From: Forficula auricularia
Lineage: Eukaryota > Arthropoda > Insecta > Dermaptera > Forficulidae
NCBI GenBank assembly: GCA_024734495.1
Contig: JALMQS010000275.1
Span: forward strand, 62,001 to 126,000
DNA length: 64,000 bases
Direction of reading: 5' to 3'
How positions within the stretch are numbered: position 1 is the stretch's first letter; each line of letters starts with the position of its first letter. The notes under the pieces were generated by a model. It made no database searches. It saw only the letters and a list, made by a program, of their open reading frames with translations, and was not told where the DNA came from. Positions 40,616 through 51,742 of the stretch are shown here, one piece after another. The position numbers were made by a program, and so were the translations under genes.

Positions 40616-41520
40616 TTATTCCTCAAGTATTAGATGAGAATCAATCGCTATTTTTGATTTTAAGTCGATTCCTCTATGTCTTCAGCAATGGTTACCAATA
40701 AAAACCGAAACGTCAAAAATCTAATATAGAATGATTATTCCTCAAGTACTAGATGAGAATCAATCGCTATTTTTGGTTTAAAGTTGATTTCTCTATGTCT
40801 TCAGGAATGGTTACTAATAAAAACCGAAACGTCAAAAATCCAATATAGAATGGATATTCCTCTAGTATTAGATAAGAATCGATCGTTATTTTTGATTTTA
40901 AGTCGATTCCTCCATGTCTTCAGCAATGGTTACCAATAATAATCGAAACGTCAAAAACCTAATGTAGAATTGTTATTCCTCAAGTATTAGATGAGAATCA
41001 ATCGCTATTTTTGATTTTAAGTCGATTCCTCTATGTCTTCAGCAATGGTTACCAATAAAAACCGAAACGTCAAAAATCCAATATAGAATGATTATTCCTC
41101 AAGTACTAGATGAGAATCAATCGCTATTTTTGGTTTAAAGTTGATTTCTCTATGTCTTCAGGAATGGTTACTAATAAAAACCGAAACGTCAAAAATCCAA
41201 TATAGAATGGATATTTCTCAAGTATTAGATGAGAATCAATCGCTATTTTTTATTTTAAGTCGATTCCTCCATGTCTTCAGCAATGGTTACTAATAAAAAC
41301 CGAAACGTCAAAAATCCAATATAGAATGATTATTCCTCAAGTACTAGATGAGAATCAATCGCTATTTTTGGTTTAAAGTCGATTTCTCTATGGTTACTAA
41401 TAAAAACCGAAACGTCAAAAATCCAATATAGAATGATTATTCCTCAAGAACTAGATGAGAATCAATCGCTATTTTTGGTTTAAAATCGATTTCTCTGTCT
41501 TCAGCAAAGGTAACGGATAA
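40616..41520 (+). repeat. 119-bp satellite, seven full units and remnants (array 3)
   Basis: Unit starts (TTATTCCTC or ATATTCCTC) at 40616, 40735, 40854, 40973, 41092, 41211, 41330 and 41437: spacing 119 six times, then 107 from a 12-bp deletion, then a partial unit. Variants alternate roughly every two units, suggesting a 238-bp higher-order repeat. Each unit carries CCGAAACGTCAAAAAT. Confidence 0.92.
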
Positions 41521-42324
41521 GAAAACAACGCAGTTGCTATGGTTACTCATAAAAATTCCTCCCAAATTTTTAGCATTTCACAGAGAGAAGCCTATCCATT
41601 CTTACTTAAGCAAGGCTAAATGAGCTATATTAAAACTTTCAAATGAATAAATTTTAAAGAATTTAAAAAATTAAAAAAGTACCATCTTACTCTAGAGTAA
41701 AGTACTTTAAAATATAATTTTACTAAAAACTTTATTTAACCTTTTTTGTGGTCCCCAAGGTACTTAATTAGGATATTAAATTTCATCAAAATTGGTTAAG
41801 TCATTTTCAAGATATTTAGAAAAAACTAAAAAAGTACTGAAATAAAGTACTAATGTTTGTGGGCCGATATGTACCAAAAACTAATCAGCGCTTCATTTTG
41901 TTAAACTAATGCTAGGTTTTCAATTTCATTTCAATAGGTGCAACGGTGTGGAAAAAATCGTGGGCCAAAAAAGCGATAACATACATACATCCATCCATCC
42001 ATACATACATCCATCCATCCATCCGCACGCACTAAATGAAAAAATCGCACTTTTTGGCCTCTCGACGAGACCCCATGTAATTTTTGGCAAAACCGTCACG
42101 TGCTAATATTCAACCTAATTGAATACTACAATTTGTGAATTTAATTGAGTCCATGGGTTCCGTAGTCTTTACCTGAGGAAGGTGATGCGGCCTCCTTTAT
42201 TACCACGCTTGCCCCGAGAGCGATTACAATACTTTACCCATGCTTTGCATTGGATAAAGTAAAAAGAGGTTGAAGGCCCTCTTGATCTACTAAAATTTAG
42301 TCAACAATATACCTAGATGGGAAA

Positions 42325-42747
42325 TTCTGTATCTAATATTGTAATTTTGCTAAGAATTTTTTTAACAATTGGTATTAGTGTTGCTAGTTGCGAAAGGAGC
42401 TTCTCCAAATTGAAGTTGATAATTTTTTTTTTGTAAATTAGGTATATGTTTTATCTCATAAGTGGAGAACCTGCGGCGTCTGTAAGTTTCTTGTGGGCTT
42501 TAAAAAAGTATCTTGTATTTTTATGAAAGTTGCATTTATTATATCAACTTATGCGGCCTCCTTTATTACTGCTTAATTTAAATATGGCATCCAATGGTAA
42601 ATAAAGTTCCCCACCTATAGTTTGTCTCAATTACAATTATTTATTTATGTTTATTAATTTATAAAAACCAACATTTGATAAACTTAGAAACTGCGGCAAA
42701 ATGGAGACTGCCCCGGACGGCAAAAGTTCTAGGTAGGTACGCCACAG
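42325..42747 (+). mobile_element. hAT transposon relic with dimerisation-domain fragment
   Basis: At 42366-42416 the plus frame reads GISVASCERSFSKLKLI, the core of the C-terminal hAT dimerisation region (VASxERSFSKLKLIK type). Flanking codons are decayed. The element closes with GGTAGGTACGCCACAG at 42732-42747, the inverse of the hAT end at 30268. The 5' parts are missing or unrecognisable. Confidence 0.65.
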
Positions 42748-44058
42748 TTTAAACACGTTTGCAGAATTACACAACAACACGATTGAAAGATTTATAATAA
42801 ATTTAAAAATGTTTCTGCCCAAATTAGCAGATTAATCTTAAGCCTTGCGGAAGTATGGTATGTAGGAGTAAAGTGGGTAGCAATTTCTAAGCTGCCCTTG
42901 ACTAGACTACCTATGCATTATACGCATAAACTCGTCAGAAGCTTACACATTATACTTCTCTGTTTATTTGTTGGTCAAATATTTTGTGAATAAAGTGGGA
43001 CGAAAAAAGTGTAGAGATTGAAATTTAGAGATAAAAACAAAATTTAATGATTTTATCGGCATTTAACGTTGTTTGTTATTGTTTACAAATTAACAAATTT
43101 GTAACTTAGACCACTTGGGATAATTATATACAGAATATAAAAATTTTGAAATTGAATCTTTCAAGGCCAGCTGATTCTTTTCGTTCTTTAAAGCTGTGAC
43201 AGTCCGTGATTTACTGAGCTAAATAGCAATCAATTCGGTTAAACAATGCAGTAATTTATTTAAATGGACATAAATAGTTTCATTTAAAAAATGATTTATT
43301 AAAATAAATAATAAAATGTCATATGCTAATGGATGACTGTCAGCGAGCGGTTGAGTTGAAACAGTTGAAGCAGTTTAGTTATACAAACTTTTGAGCTATA
43401 TTTCAGCCTGTTAGCTACAGCCTTATAAGAACTTTTTATATAAGTATTTGACCATAGCATTATTTTTTTGATTCTCTGCATTTTTCATCCAGAAAGATAA
43501 AAATACAAAAGCCTAATCCGTTCTTTGTTGTATAATACAGGGATTTTGGCACCAGAATGAAATTTATACGACCATGTGTTATTGAGCTACTAGCCTTATC
43601 GGAATCTAGAAAGATGCTCAGTCAGACAACAAAATAGTCATTGTTTAAAATTATTTTTCTCTACGTTTCTGATATTACTAAACTTCACAAGCAAAAATAA
43701 ATAAATAAGCAGGCCAAATTTGAGTTGGACTTCCGGTACCAAAAAACTTGAGTTATCAAATTCGCTTTTATTGGTCGTTAATAAAGAGAGAATGAGATCA
43801 TTTGTGAAATTATTTCATAATTTGAAGTTAAGGGTTTTCTAAATGCCAAAAGGTACAAAAATCATCCAAAAATGGCCACTTTAGGATTCTCTCACACCGT
43901 CATTTTAAAGAGAAATAAATTTAAAAAAATTAAGGGTAAATCTACTTAAAGAGATATTTACACGGCTACTCCATGATTGATAATAAAAAAAATTATTTTT
44001 GACCTCACAAAATATTCCTTTCTCCCAAAAATAAATATTAGAATAAAATTTTAATAAA
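42748..44058. other. Intron sequence with dispersed-repeat relics
   Basis: AT-rich. Around 43370-43600 phrases such as TTGAGCTATATTTCAGCCTG, TTAGCTACAGCC and TTTTGGCACCAGAATGAAAT resemble, in inverse, sequence near 52440-52560 and 62400-62580. Probably one decayed repeat family; ends not defined. Confidence 0.4.
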
Positions 44059-44240
44059 ATTGAGTGGATATTGATGAGGCAGTAAAAAAGAGGAAGATAA
44101 TTGATATATCTTTTTATTCATAAACCGGCGTTTCGGAGGCTATTGCCTCCTTCTTCAGGGTTTTGAAAAGTCAGTGAAGGAACTGGACTGCCTCATCAAT
44201 ATCCACTCAATTTCACTTATCAGTCCGTCTCCAAAAATTA
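44059..44240. repeat. Foldback with 25-bp perfect ends and hammerhead-like module
   Basis: ATTGAGTGGATATTGATGAG (44059-44083) is repeated exactly inverted at 44187-44211. On the minus strand 44127-44158 reads CTGAAGA, extra A, GGAGG-CAATAG-CCTCC (stem GGAGGC/GCCTCC), then GAAACGCC, with AAACC/GGTTT able to form stem I. The cleavage triplet has mutated from GTC to GCC. The tail TTTCACTTATCAGTCCGTCT (44212) is shared with 23935-23955. Confidence 0.78.
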
Positions 44241-44841
44241 CTTCAATCTTCATTTTAATAAGATTTAATAAGATTTTTTTATTTCATGGAAATGAATACA
44301 TAGGTATAACTTGTAGAATTCAATTCTGTTTTTTTTTTAATGAACTACAATGCTCTGAAAGACGGACAAACTGACAAACATTGTAGCAACACTAAAAGGT
44401 TTTTGTTTTATTTTTAAACGGTAACCTAAAAATCAAAATTTAAGAAATCAATAAATATCCTGGCTTAGTAATTTTACTTATAAAATTATTGATTTTCTGC
44501 ATTTTTTATTTTAAAATACTAAAGCTAGAGATCCAGATGGTTTTTATTTTGAAATTATAAATATTTTAGAACTATCTGCGACTTTCCGATCTTGCGTTAT
44601 CGTGAGTACCAAAAGCCACACACACACAATTAAAAATGATTATTCTCTACATTTTAAAAATTTTGAAACACAAAAAGAAAATTTTCGAATGTAGCTTGCC
44701 AAGCGTATCGAGTAAAATGTTTTATGCTGTTGAAAGAGAAGAACAGTTGTTTCTTTCAACATTATCTCGAATCAGGTTACACTATTTAAGGTATTTAGTC
44801 CCTCTTTGTTGATTAGCACTAATTACTCAAGTGAAACTTAC

Positions 44842-45052
44842 GCCATTGACGGTGTGTCTCGAATAGGAAGTTGTCGTGGATACTTCTCCAGGAGAATCAA
44901 ATGTAGATGCTCGAGGACGTCGTTCTACACTCGATATCGTGTCACTTGTATCTTTGATCTCTTTGGTATTGGAATTATTAGCGCCTTTACGAAATACCGC
45001 TCGAATACTCCGCCTGGTTAATGCTGGTGATCCTAATTTGGAAATCATATGT
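44842..45052 (-). CDS. Most 5' exon visible of the minus-strand gene
   Basis: A 211-nt exon. Its first base completes a codon of an unseen upstream exon; then 70 codons, HMISKLGSPALTRRS through AVFRKGANNSN, VERRPRASTFDSP, to YSRHTVNG. Acceptor TTTTTGTTACAG, donor GTAAGT (perfect consensus). Ends in phase 0 as needed for exon 29544-29626. Basic, Ser/Thr-rich with RRSIRAVFRK and RRPRAST, which look like basophilic-kinase sites. The internal Met at residue 2 is not a credible start because splice signal and phase both extend upstream. Confidence 0.82.
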
Positions 45053-45433
45053 CTGTAACAAAAATATAAACATAGCGTTAAATTCTTAGTAGAAAAATAT
45101 AGTAATATCAATGCAGAACTAAATTACAGGTAATTTTGATGTATCAATGCGTTTCAGTAGTTTATTGTTCACTATTATATTAAATATGGATTTATTTATA
45201 CATATGACTGATCAATAAGGTTGTAACTCAACCTTGAAACTAGGATCAAAGAACCAGCTAAGAATTCTTGATTAAGCATTTCTTTCATAAAAAGATTATT
45301 TATTATTACAGAGAAAGGATATTTAAATTAAACAGTACTAAACAATATGGTTCAAGGTTTGTTTATTGAATGGGTTATAAATTTAAAATACATTTGAAGT
45401 GATTTTAATTATTTAAAATTAAGGAATAATTCA
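45053..45433. other. Intron sequence, nothing recognised
   Basis: AT-rich, upstream (gene sense) of the exon at 44842. No further exon was found from here to the window end. Confidence 0.45.
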
Positions 45434-45631
45434 TTAAGGTAGTTGTTTCGCGACAATAGTAGCAAAAAGTATTATGCTAGAGTAGCTAGAGTATATAGTA
45501 CAGACAATAAGGATTCATATTTCATAAGCCCAAAACTTTTTGATGTTTATGTACCACTACTAGCCAATTCCGTGCTCTCTAAATTTCAAAAAAATCCTAA
45601 GGTAAGCCATATGGTGAAACAACTACCTTAA
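45434..45631. mobile_element. TTAAGGTAGTT-family small element, copy 1
   Basis: 198 bp with inverted ends TTAAGGTAGTTGTTTCGC (45434) and GTGAAACAACTACCTTAA (45614-45631). The same end type bounds 47132-47663. A 62-codon plus-strand frame fills it (SKLFDVYVPLLANSV-like), with no recognised homology and no ATG. Confidence 0.65.
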
Positions 45632-45694
45632 ATGGAATAGTTTTATTGTCACATGACTATTAATTGCCGGCAGGTCGTCGCCGTGATATCTCAC

Positions 45695-45731
45695 ACTTGA
45701 AAACGATCAGAGATAAAGTGATCGAAACGTC
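45695..45731 (+). ncRNA. Hammerhead-like motif, variant box
   Basis: ACTTGAAAAC, stem GATCA-GAGATAAAG-TGATC, then GAAACGTC and GTGT, which can pair with the preceding ACAC. Same architecture as 4147-4186, with TTGARAA in place of CTGANGA, so a distinct subfamily and probably inactive as a standard hammerhead. Confidence 0.4.
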
Positions 45732-45862
45732 GTGTATTTGTGTTTTCGTATATTTCCTAGTTTTTATTATTAAACAGTGCATGCATGATATATGGTTATA
45801 TCAAATAGTTCTAATAAAATCAAAATTATAATTAATATTAAAACAAAATTATAATGTTGAGC

Positions 45863-45898
45863 CTGATGAAGCCTCGATTTGATATGAAGCGAAACGTT
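45863..45898 (+). ncRNA. Hammerhead-like module
   Basis: CTGATGA, extra A, GCCTC with a 10-base loop and GAAGC (one mismatch), then GAAACGTT. Of all copies this box is the closest to the classic CTGATGA. Stem I is weak. It lies 130 bp from the variant at 45695. Confidence 0.42.
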
Positions 45899-45899
45899 G

Positions 45900-47131
45900 A
45901 AGATTAAAAAATTTATACGTAAATTTAAAACCGTTGAAATCGTCAAACTCAGAAAATATTAATTTAATATCATAATATCAATACATTTTATTTGGTGGCC
46001 CTGGTAAACCCAACACGCCGGGAGGCCGGAGTTTTGAATTAGCTCAAATATTTAAATTTGTAAGAAATGTATGAAAAAATGACTGGAATCATTTTTAAGT
46101 AATTTTTTTTCGTCTGCCTTAATATTGATATCTAAAGTAATCAAGAATGGAAGGTCGTAGAAAGTTTTTCAGGTGATAAAATGTATGTATTTCTAAAACG
46201 AAGAGCAGATAAGATTTTAGGTTCCAGAACTTTCGTATAATAATCCAGAAAAAATTGAATATTTATAGAGAATGATCGTAAACGGTTATAAATAGGAGAC
46301 AATATAGTCTTGAAAAAGTTTGAATTTTTTTCATCAATTTTTTTATTTTATGTGAAAGCATTTAAGTCTGTCAATCATAGGGACAAACTTTAAGATATGC
46401 AAAGAAAAATGCAATGAAAATCTGTTAAGGAATAGTCCATGGAGCCATGAGTCATAAATACATCAGTCAGCGTTGGATCGGGTTATCTGCAAATTTTTCG
46501 AATGATTTAAAAAAATGAACAAAATGTGTTTTTTCCAAATTTAAATTTACATATTTATTATTTCTACACAATTTGGGCATCGCATCAACACTTCCTTTCC
46601 ATGTCCATATTTACAACAATATATTTTATTATTTTAATCATTTTTAGATTTTTAATTGCGGAAAAATTTTTGTAAAAACCCACGTCTTGATTTCAAAAAT
46701 TAAAAAAATAAATATATATCTGATGTTTTCACATATTTGTATGTAAGTAACTTTTTTTAATTAAGAAAAAGATTAAACTATCAATCACTATGATTTATGA
46801 ATGAAAAAATTTTCAATTAAAGTAGAAAACATTATTAGTATTAAAAAAATTAACAATAAAATACATTTTCTACATTTAAGAAATATTAGAAACGTTCATA
46901 AATATCATGATTAAAAAAATACTATACATAAATTATATTATGAAAATAAGTATAAGGACAATATTAATAAAGATTTCTGTAAAAGGGATAATAAAGTAAT
47001 TTAGTATCAGGAAGCAATGTATTAGATGCCAAAACTTCCTACATAGATTATACGCTAATCAAAACTCAATCACCTCTAATAAACTGATTATGTTTCGGCT
47101 ATATATTCTGGAGTAAATATAATTCATACTA
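45900..47131. other. Intron or upstream sequence, nothing recognised
   Basis: AT-rich with T/A runs. No coding relic or paired ends recognised. Confidence 0.4.
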
Positions 47132-47663
47132 TTAAGGTAGTTCTTTCACAAATGCAAAAATTCAAGATGTCTTCAAAACTTGAAATATAAGTCATTAAAA
47201 GCATAATAAACACACTGTTAAAATTTGAAGACGATTTACCACAACAAACAGTTAATTGCAATTAAAAATGAATTTTTTTACATATGGTAGATTGGGAAAG
47301 GGTGGGAAAATGATCATTATTTTATTTTTTTTATTGAAGACTTTCACCATCTTGATGAAAAACTAGTATTTGTTAGAATAATATATTCGGAGTAATTAAA
47401 AAAAAACATTGAAATTATTTACCTCGTAGTATTGATAATAAAAAAAAAAAAAAAAAAAAACATATTTGGGTGATTATTTTTAGTGGACGGGATATAAGAT
47501 AAATGGTTTGGAAACGATCCATTCATAAAGAGAATATAGTAGTGTAAAAACTACAGTCAGGTTAAAAAATATAACCTAAAATTTTAGCCCCGTTCATATT
47601 TATACCATATGGTGGTTACGAGGCTAGACTTTTTGTGTGGGTTGTCGCGAAAGAACCTCCTTA
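47132..47663. mobile_element. TTAAGGTAGTT-family element, copy 2
   Basis: 532 bp, ends TTAAGGTAGTTCTTTCACAA (47132) and GTCGCGAAAGAACCTCCTTAA (47643-47663), matching the ends of 45434-45631. Contains an A-run of about 20 at 47441-47460. No ORF. Confidence 0.55.
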
Positions 47664-48184
47664 AGGGTAGAAATTTCGTTGGATGTAGATAAGAACTCAT
47701 CAAAAATGTTCTATTTTTACAGTTTTAATACCACCTCTTTCCGATTTTATACATTCCATTCACCAAAACATTTATTCTATGAAGTTGCAATATTTTTTCT
47801 TTATTATAAATTTACGTTATATTAAGATATTAAAAAAGGAGTAGATTTTTACTCGGTAGCCTTGGCAACAGGATTATTATTTATTTTTCTTTCCCTTCCC
47901 TGGTCTCGCTCAAAACAAAGCGTTTGGCCATTACCATAGTATTATAATATTATTTTAACCCCATAATAAGGATCAATATGACACCGGAGAGACGCACTCC
48001 ACAGAGCGCCCCTGAAATGAAGCGATAGGGGCACACGCCCCATGGGCCACACTGAGTCGATGTTTTGATCCTAAGAAGAAAACTGAGGCCTAAGATGAAA
48101 AAGGTCTCTAAGGATCATTTGGAAGACTATAAATAAGTTAGGAAGTTAGGAAATTATTTTAAAGATACGATTATTATCATCATT
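47664..48184. other. Unassigned sequence
   Basis: Moderately GC-richer patch at 47975-48060 (GACACCGGAGAGACGCACTC) with no recognised identity; the rest is AT-rich. Confidence 0.35.
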
Positions 48185-48555
48185 GAGTATACAGTCCTAA
48201 GACTGGTTTGATGCAACAATCCGTCTCCACTCGACTCTGTCCCCCGCCAGCTGTTTGACCTCTCTAAATGTCTGGCATCCCATATCCCCAATTATTTGGT
48301 TGAAATATTCTAATCTGGGTCTTCCCCTTCCCTTTTCTTTCCCACCTCCCCTCCAAGATATCCCTAAGCAGTCCCCCATGTCTCAGTGTGTGCCCCATCA
48401 TCTGACTTCTCTTCTTCAGACTCTTCCACAGGGTTCTTCTTTCTCCGATTCTTCCAAGAACTTCTTCATTTGTAATTTTATCCATCCATTTGATATTCAT
48501 CATTCTTCTGTAGCACCACTTATTATATTTATTCAAAATCTTTGATTCTTTATTT
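48185..48555 (-). pseudogene. C-terminal fragment of an RTE-like LINE
   Basis: Minus-strand frames in series: RRMMNIKWMDKITNEEVLGR, IGERRTLWKSLKKRSQMMGH and TLRHGGLLRDILEG, then after a one-base shift near 48370 RGRPRLEYFNQIIGDMGCQT and REVKQLAGDRVEWRRIVASN ending QS and stop. This is the conserved C-terminus of RTE-like endonuclease/reverse transcriptases. The 3' end carries a TGATGATAATAAT microsatellite (48172-48186). The upstream RT is missing. Confidence 0.8.
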
Positions 48556-50012
48556 TTTCTTCTTATTTTGTGTTTAGAAATATCTCAAAACATGAAGACA
48601 AGACCATGATTTTTTTTGTGTCTTTGTGTCTGTCGGGATTCTGATACCAAAGATGTCAAGAACAGAAGCTTTCAAAAACTTCCTTATAGAACTAAAATGT
48701 TTATGTTTTCAAGACGAAGAGCTGAATACATATTATGATTCGTATAAATTCAGAATTTCCAGAAGTAGTATGCAGAAAATTAGAAATCGAATCGTTAGAA
48801 TGGCTGTAGATTTTTACTTGATAGTCTCAGCTATCTTAGCTCACAGGACTAAATTCATCAAAATTTTCTATTAAATTTTTGTTTATTCGTGTTTTAGAAA
48901 TGGGGAACGGCTTGGGTCTACTCAGGGTAGCCATACCCTTAACTGATTTGGTAAACGAGTTGTCTATATAGCAGGGGCTCCCATTATACGCCTGTGTGTC
49001 GCTCAGTTTGTTTGTCGACGGCGCAAAAGGTACTTGGCGCGTCCCTGGTTTCAACTTCTCAATGTGAAGACGAAACGAAAAGTGCTAAATTTCCGAAATT
49101 CCCTCAGAGGTTTTCTTATTTCTCTAATTGTTACGGTAGATTTTAATACATTATATGTGGTTTAGATTTTTTTTAAATTTCCTTGAATAATAATAAAATC
49201 CTTTAAATTATAGAATATAGACATTGCTGTATATGTACATAGTAGATTTGGTGCTATTATTTGATAATCATGAATTATCCAATCCAAAAACTTTAATATA
49301 ATAATGTAATGTTAAGTTTGTTATTTTTTTTTAATATACATATAATCCTAGATTGAAATCTAAAGAGATTGTTTGTAACGAATTAATTTCTCTGGCACCA
49401 TTTGCATTTTATGTCTCGTCTTGTATGACAGCATTGCTTCGTTATATAAATATTCAGTGACTGGCTAATCATCATATTCATGTAATATACTATTCTCTTA
49501 GAAAATTTCAGAAAACATATTGGACAATTTGATTAATTCCAATATTCCAGTTTTTTTATTAGTAATGATGGCATAATATTATTTTGCTTACAACAAATAG
49601 ATCCATGCTAATTAAAAGAAAGAACAGATTAATTAAAGCTTGGAAGAAATTTCATTTCATCGCTTCCTATACGGCCTTGGCGTGTTGAAAACACCGGTGA
49701 TCATATAAATTAATAATAAAAAAAAAATCAACCAAATAATTAATTAAATACCCGAAAAAATCTAATATTTTTAAATCCATCGAGGTTGAGATTGAAGAAT
49801 TCCCGAAATGCTTCTTTTTTTATTTTCATTGATTATTCAAAACTTTATTATTATAAATATTTTTCCGAAATTTTTTAATATAAGCATTTATTTATAATAC
49901 TCATTTAAAATACAGCAAGAGTATCTAATATTTTTTTATTTTTTTGTAAAGTAAAGAAAATTTTGAAAAATTTAAGAAACTTTTTAAAATTTAAAATATA
50001 AAATACTAGAGT
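48556..50012. other. Unassigned sequence, possible repeat relics
   Basis: At 48900-49070 a GC-richer patch (GGGAACGGCTTGGGTCTACT; GTACTTGGCGCGTCCCTGG) looks like transposon sequence but was not recognised. The rest is AT-rich. Confidence 0.35.
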
Positions 50013-50052
50013 AGGTTTCACAAAAATGAAAGACGAGATCCTTGTTAAGCAC

Positions 50053-50094
50053 GACTCTATATATATTTCGGGGTATGAGCCCATCTTCAGGAGT
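50053..50094 (-). ncRNA. Hammerhead-like module, GAAATATA subtype
   Basis: Minus strand: ACTC, CTGAAGA, extra T, GGG-CTCATA-CCC, C, GAAATATATATA, GAGT. ACTC/GAGT would be stem I. GAAA is followed by TA repeats instead of CGTC. The same subtype occurs at 51798-51826. Confidence 0.42.
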
Positions 50095-50373
50095 TCACAG
50101 AGGAAAATTCTTAATTTTTTCAAAATTTTCTTTAATTTATTTTAAATGTTTCACAAAGAATCCCCACCATTCTCCCTTAACAAAATTTTATTTTTTGGCC
50201 TGAATCATTGATTTTTTTTAATTTTCATTAAATTTTCTAAACATATTTTTTTCATTATCAGAATTGTTTTTCTCTTTGTGAGTTTCAACAAACTTCTTTC
50301 TCTAACAGCACTTGACAACGCCTTCAGAAATAGGTGTCGATAAATCGTGCATTCGGATGAGATTTTATCATTA

Positions 50374-50596
50374 TTATTTTATTTTTATTTATTTAATGTC
50401 ACCGGGAACAAAGCCCATTTAGACAGCACATAAGTAGAGTGTTAGTATGGTTAGTGAAGGAGCCGAGTTTTCAGCCGGTAGAAATTTTTATTTGCCAGCC
50501 AGGATCGAACCCCGGACCTCCACTCCAACATCGTCATAATCGATCGATGCCGAAGCGAGGCCAGTGCGTTAGCTGAGTGAGCTACCCGACTCCCCG
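50374..50596 (-). mobile_element. tRNA-derived SINE with perfect target duplication
   Basis: 223 bp. Minus strand starts GGGGAGTCGGGTAGCTCACT with A box TAGCTCACTCAGC (50571-50584) and B box GGTTCGATCCT (50501-50511), a body ending TTCCCGGTGACATTAAATAA, and an A/T-rich tail. GATTTTATCATTA flanks it exactly at 50361-50373 and 50597-50609. This is textbook target-primed insertion of a polymerase III transcript, and a rather young copy. Confidence 0.92.
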
Positions 50597-50609
50597 GATT
50601 TTATCATTA

Positions 50610-51742
50610 AAAATATGCAATTTAGATGGTTTAACCCGAAACTTCTCTTTCGATAAACAAAACTACGTAAACTACAAAAGCATTAAATCTACATTTTTTT
50701 ATTTATCTATATATATTTTTAAATCATTTTACCTATATATTAATTCTAAATAGGACTTAATTATTGATTATTCATGATTTTTCTAAGACTACTGGGGGCT
50801 AGGAATTTGAAATTGTCTATGGATGTTATTTTTTCGATATAAATGACCACTAGCATAGATTTGTTAAAAATTCAAATTTTTAAGGGATAAAACGAAGATG
50901 ATAAACTTAAAAATCACTGTTTAATTTCATGATATCACAATTTCTCCAAAACTACTGGAGCTAGAATTCTGGGGGGATACTTTTAACATGTAAAAATTTG
51001 TTACGAACGGATTTCAACAAATTCAAAATTTAAGGAGTAATAAAAAAACCTACTAAAAATAAGACTTCATTACAATTTTTTCCGAACTACCTACCATAGG
51101 GGTAATAAATTAAAATTTGATTTAGAGTTTTCTAAAATTCCCCGATTAAAATGAAATTTTATTTTTCATCTAAAATCAATAAATTTACAAAGCTTGCATA
51201 ATTTTAAAACTTTTAAAACATATTTTTTCACAATTTTTAATAATATTCAATTGAAATTCAGTAAATAAATAAATATTTCTATTTTTATTTTGAAAAGAAT
51301 GGAAGTATATTATTGTTTTGTGGAAAAAATAAAATTCAAAAATTGACTTAAATACTTTTAAATATTCATGGGAAATATTTATAATGGACTGAAGATTAAG
51401 AGAAGATATTCAAATAGAATAAATAAAAATATTTATATTTATTAAGCAAAAGACACAATCTTTAATTCAGTGATGGTAAGCAAAAATAAATATGTACTTG
51501 GAAAAAATGTATGGAGTAAGGTAGGATCATAACGTAAGTTAATATATATATCCGATGACCAATGATTATGAAATGTTAGAAGAAAAGGGCGAGGCATATG
51601 AGGAACGGTGAGCGAATCTTCCTTATTTAAATATAATACAACCAACTACTACAAGTTAAAATTGTATCAAGGAATCTAAGGCCTTTATTAGATATTTATT
51701 TAATTATATGCTACTATTGACGAGGTTATTTCTATAAGAGTA
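50610..51742. other. Unassigned AT-rich sequence
   Basis: Dispersed-repeat-like phrases near 50790-51130 (TTTTTCTAAGACTACTGGGG; CAATTTCTCCAAAACTACTG repeated about 160 bp apart) suggest a decayed repeat. No ends or coding relics. Confidence 0.4.

Larger units (their letters stand above)
37189..42260 (+). mobile_element. TIR-bounded satellite-bearing element, copy B (split by an R1-like LINE)
   Basis: Left end ACTTTATCCAAATTC at 37189, right end GCATTGGATAAAGT at 42247-42260. It contains array 2 (37312-37672), a mirror-image array (37673-37905, continuing 40616-41520) and a right part with CATC/CATA microsatellite (41963-42022) and the block GCACTTTTTGGCCTCTCGAC, shared with copy A. About 2.36 kb without the LINE. 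No ORF of its own. Confidence 0.65.

Noticed and set aside
36491..41520. CRISPR-like regular spacing
   Set aside because: The units are contiguous 119-bp tandem repeats without unique spacers, in a eukaryotic context.
426..45052. Naming the gene as cordon-bleu, EHBP1 or MICAL-like
   Set aside because: Only short linear motifs (NPF, KKKRAPLPP, PxPR) support these; none of the defining domains is in the window.
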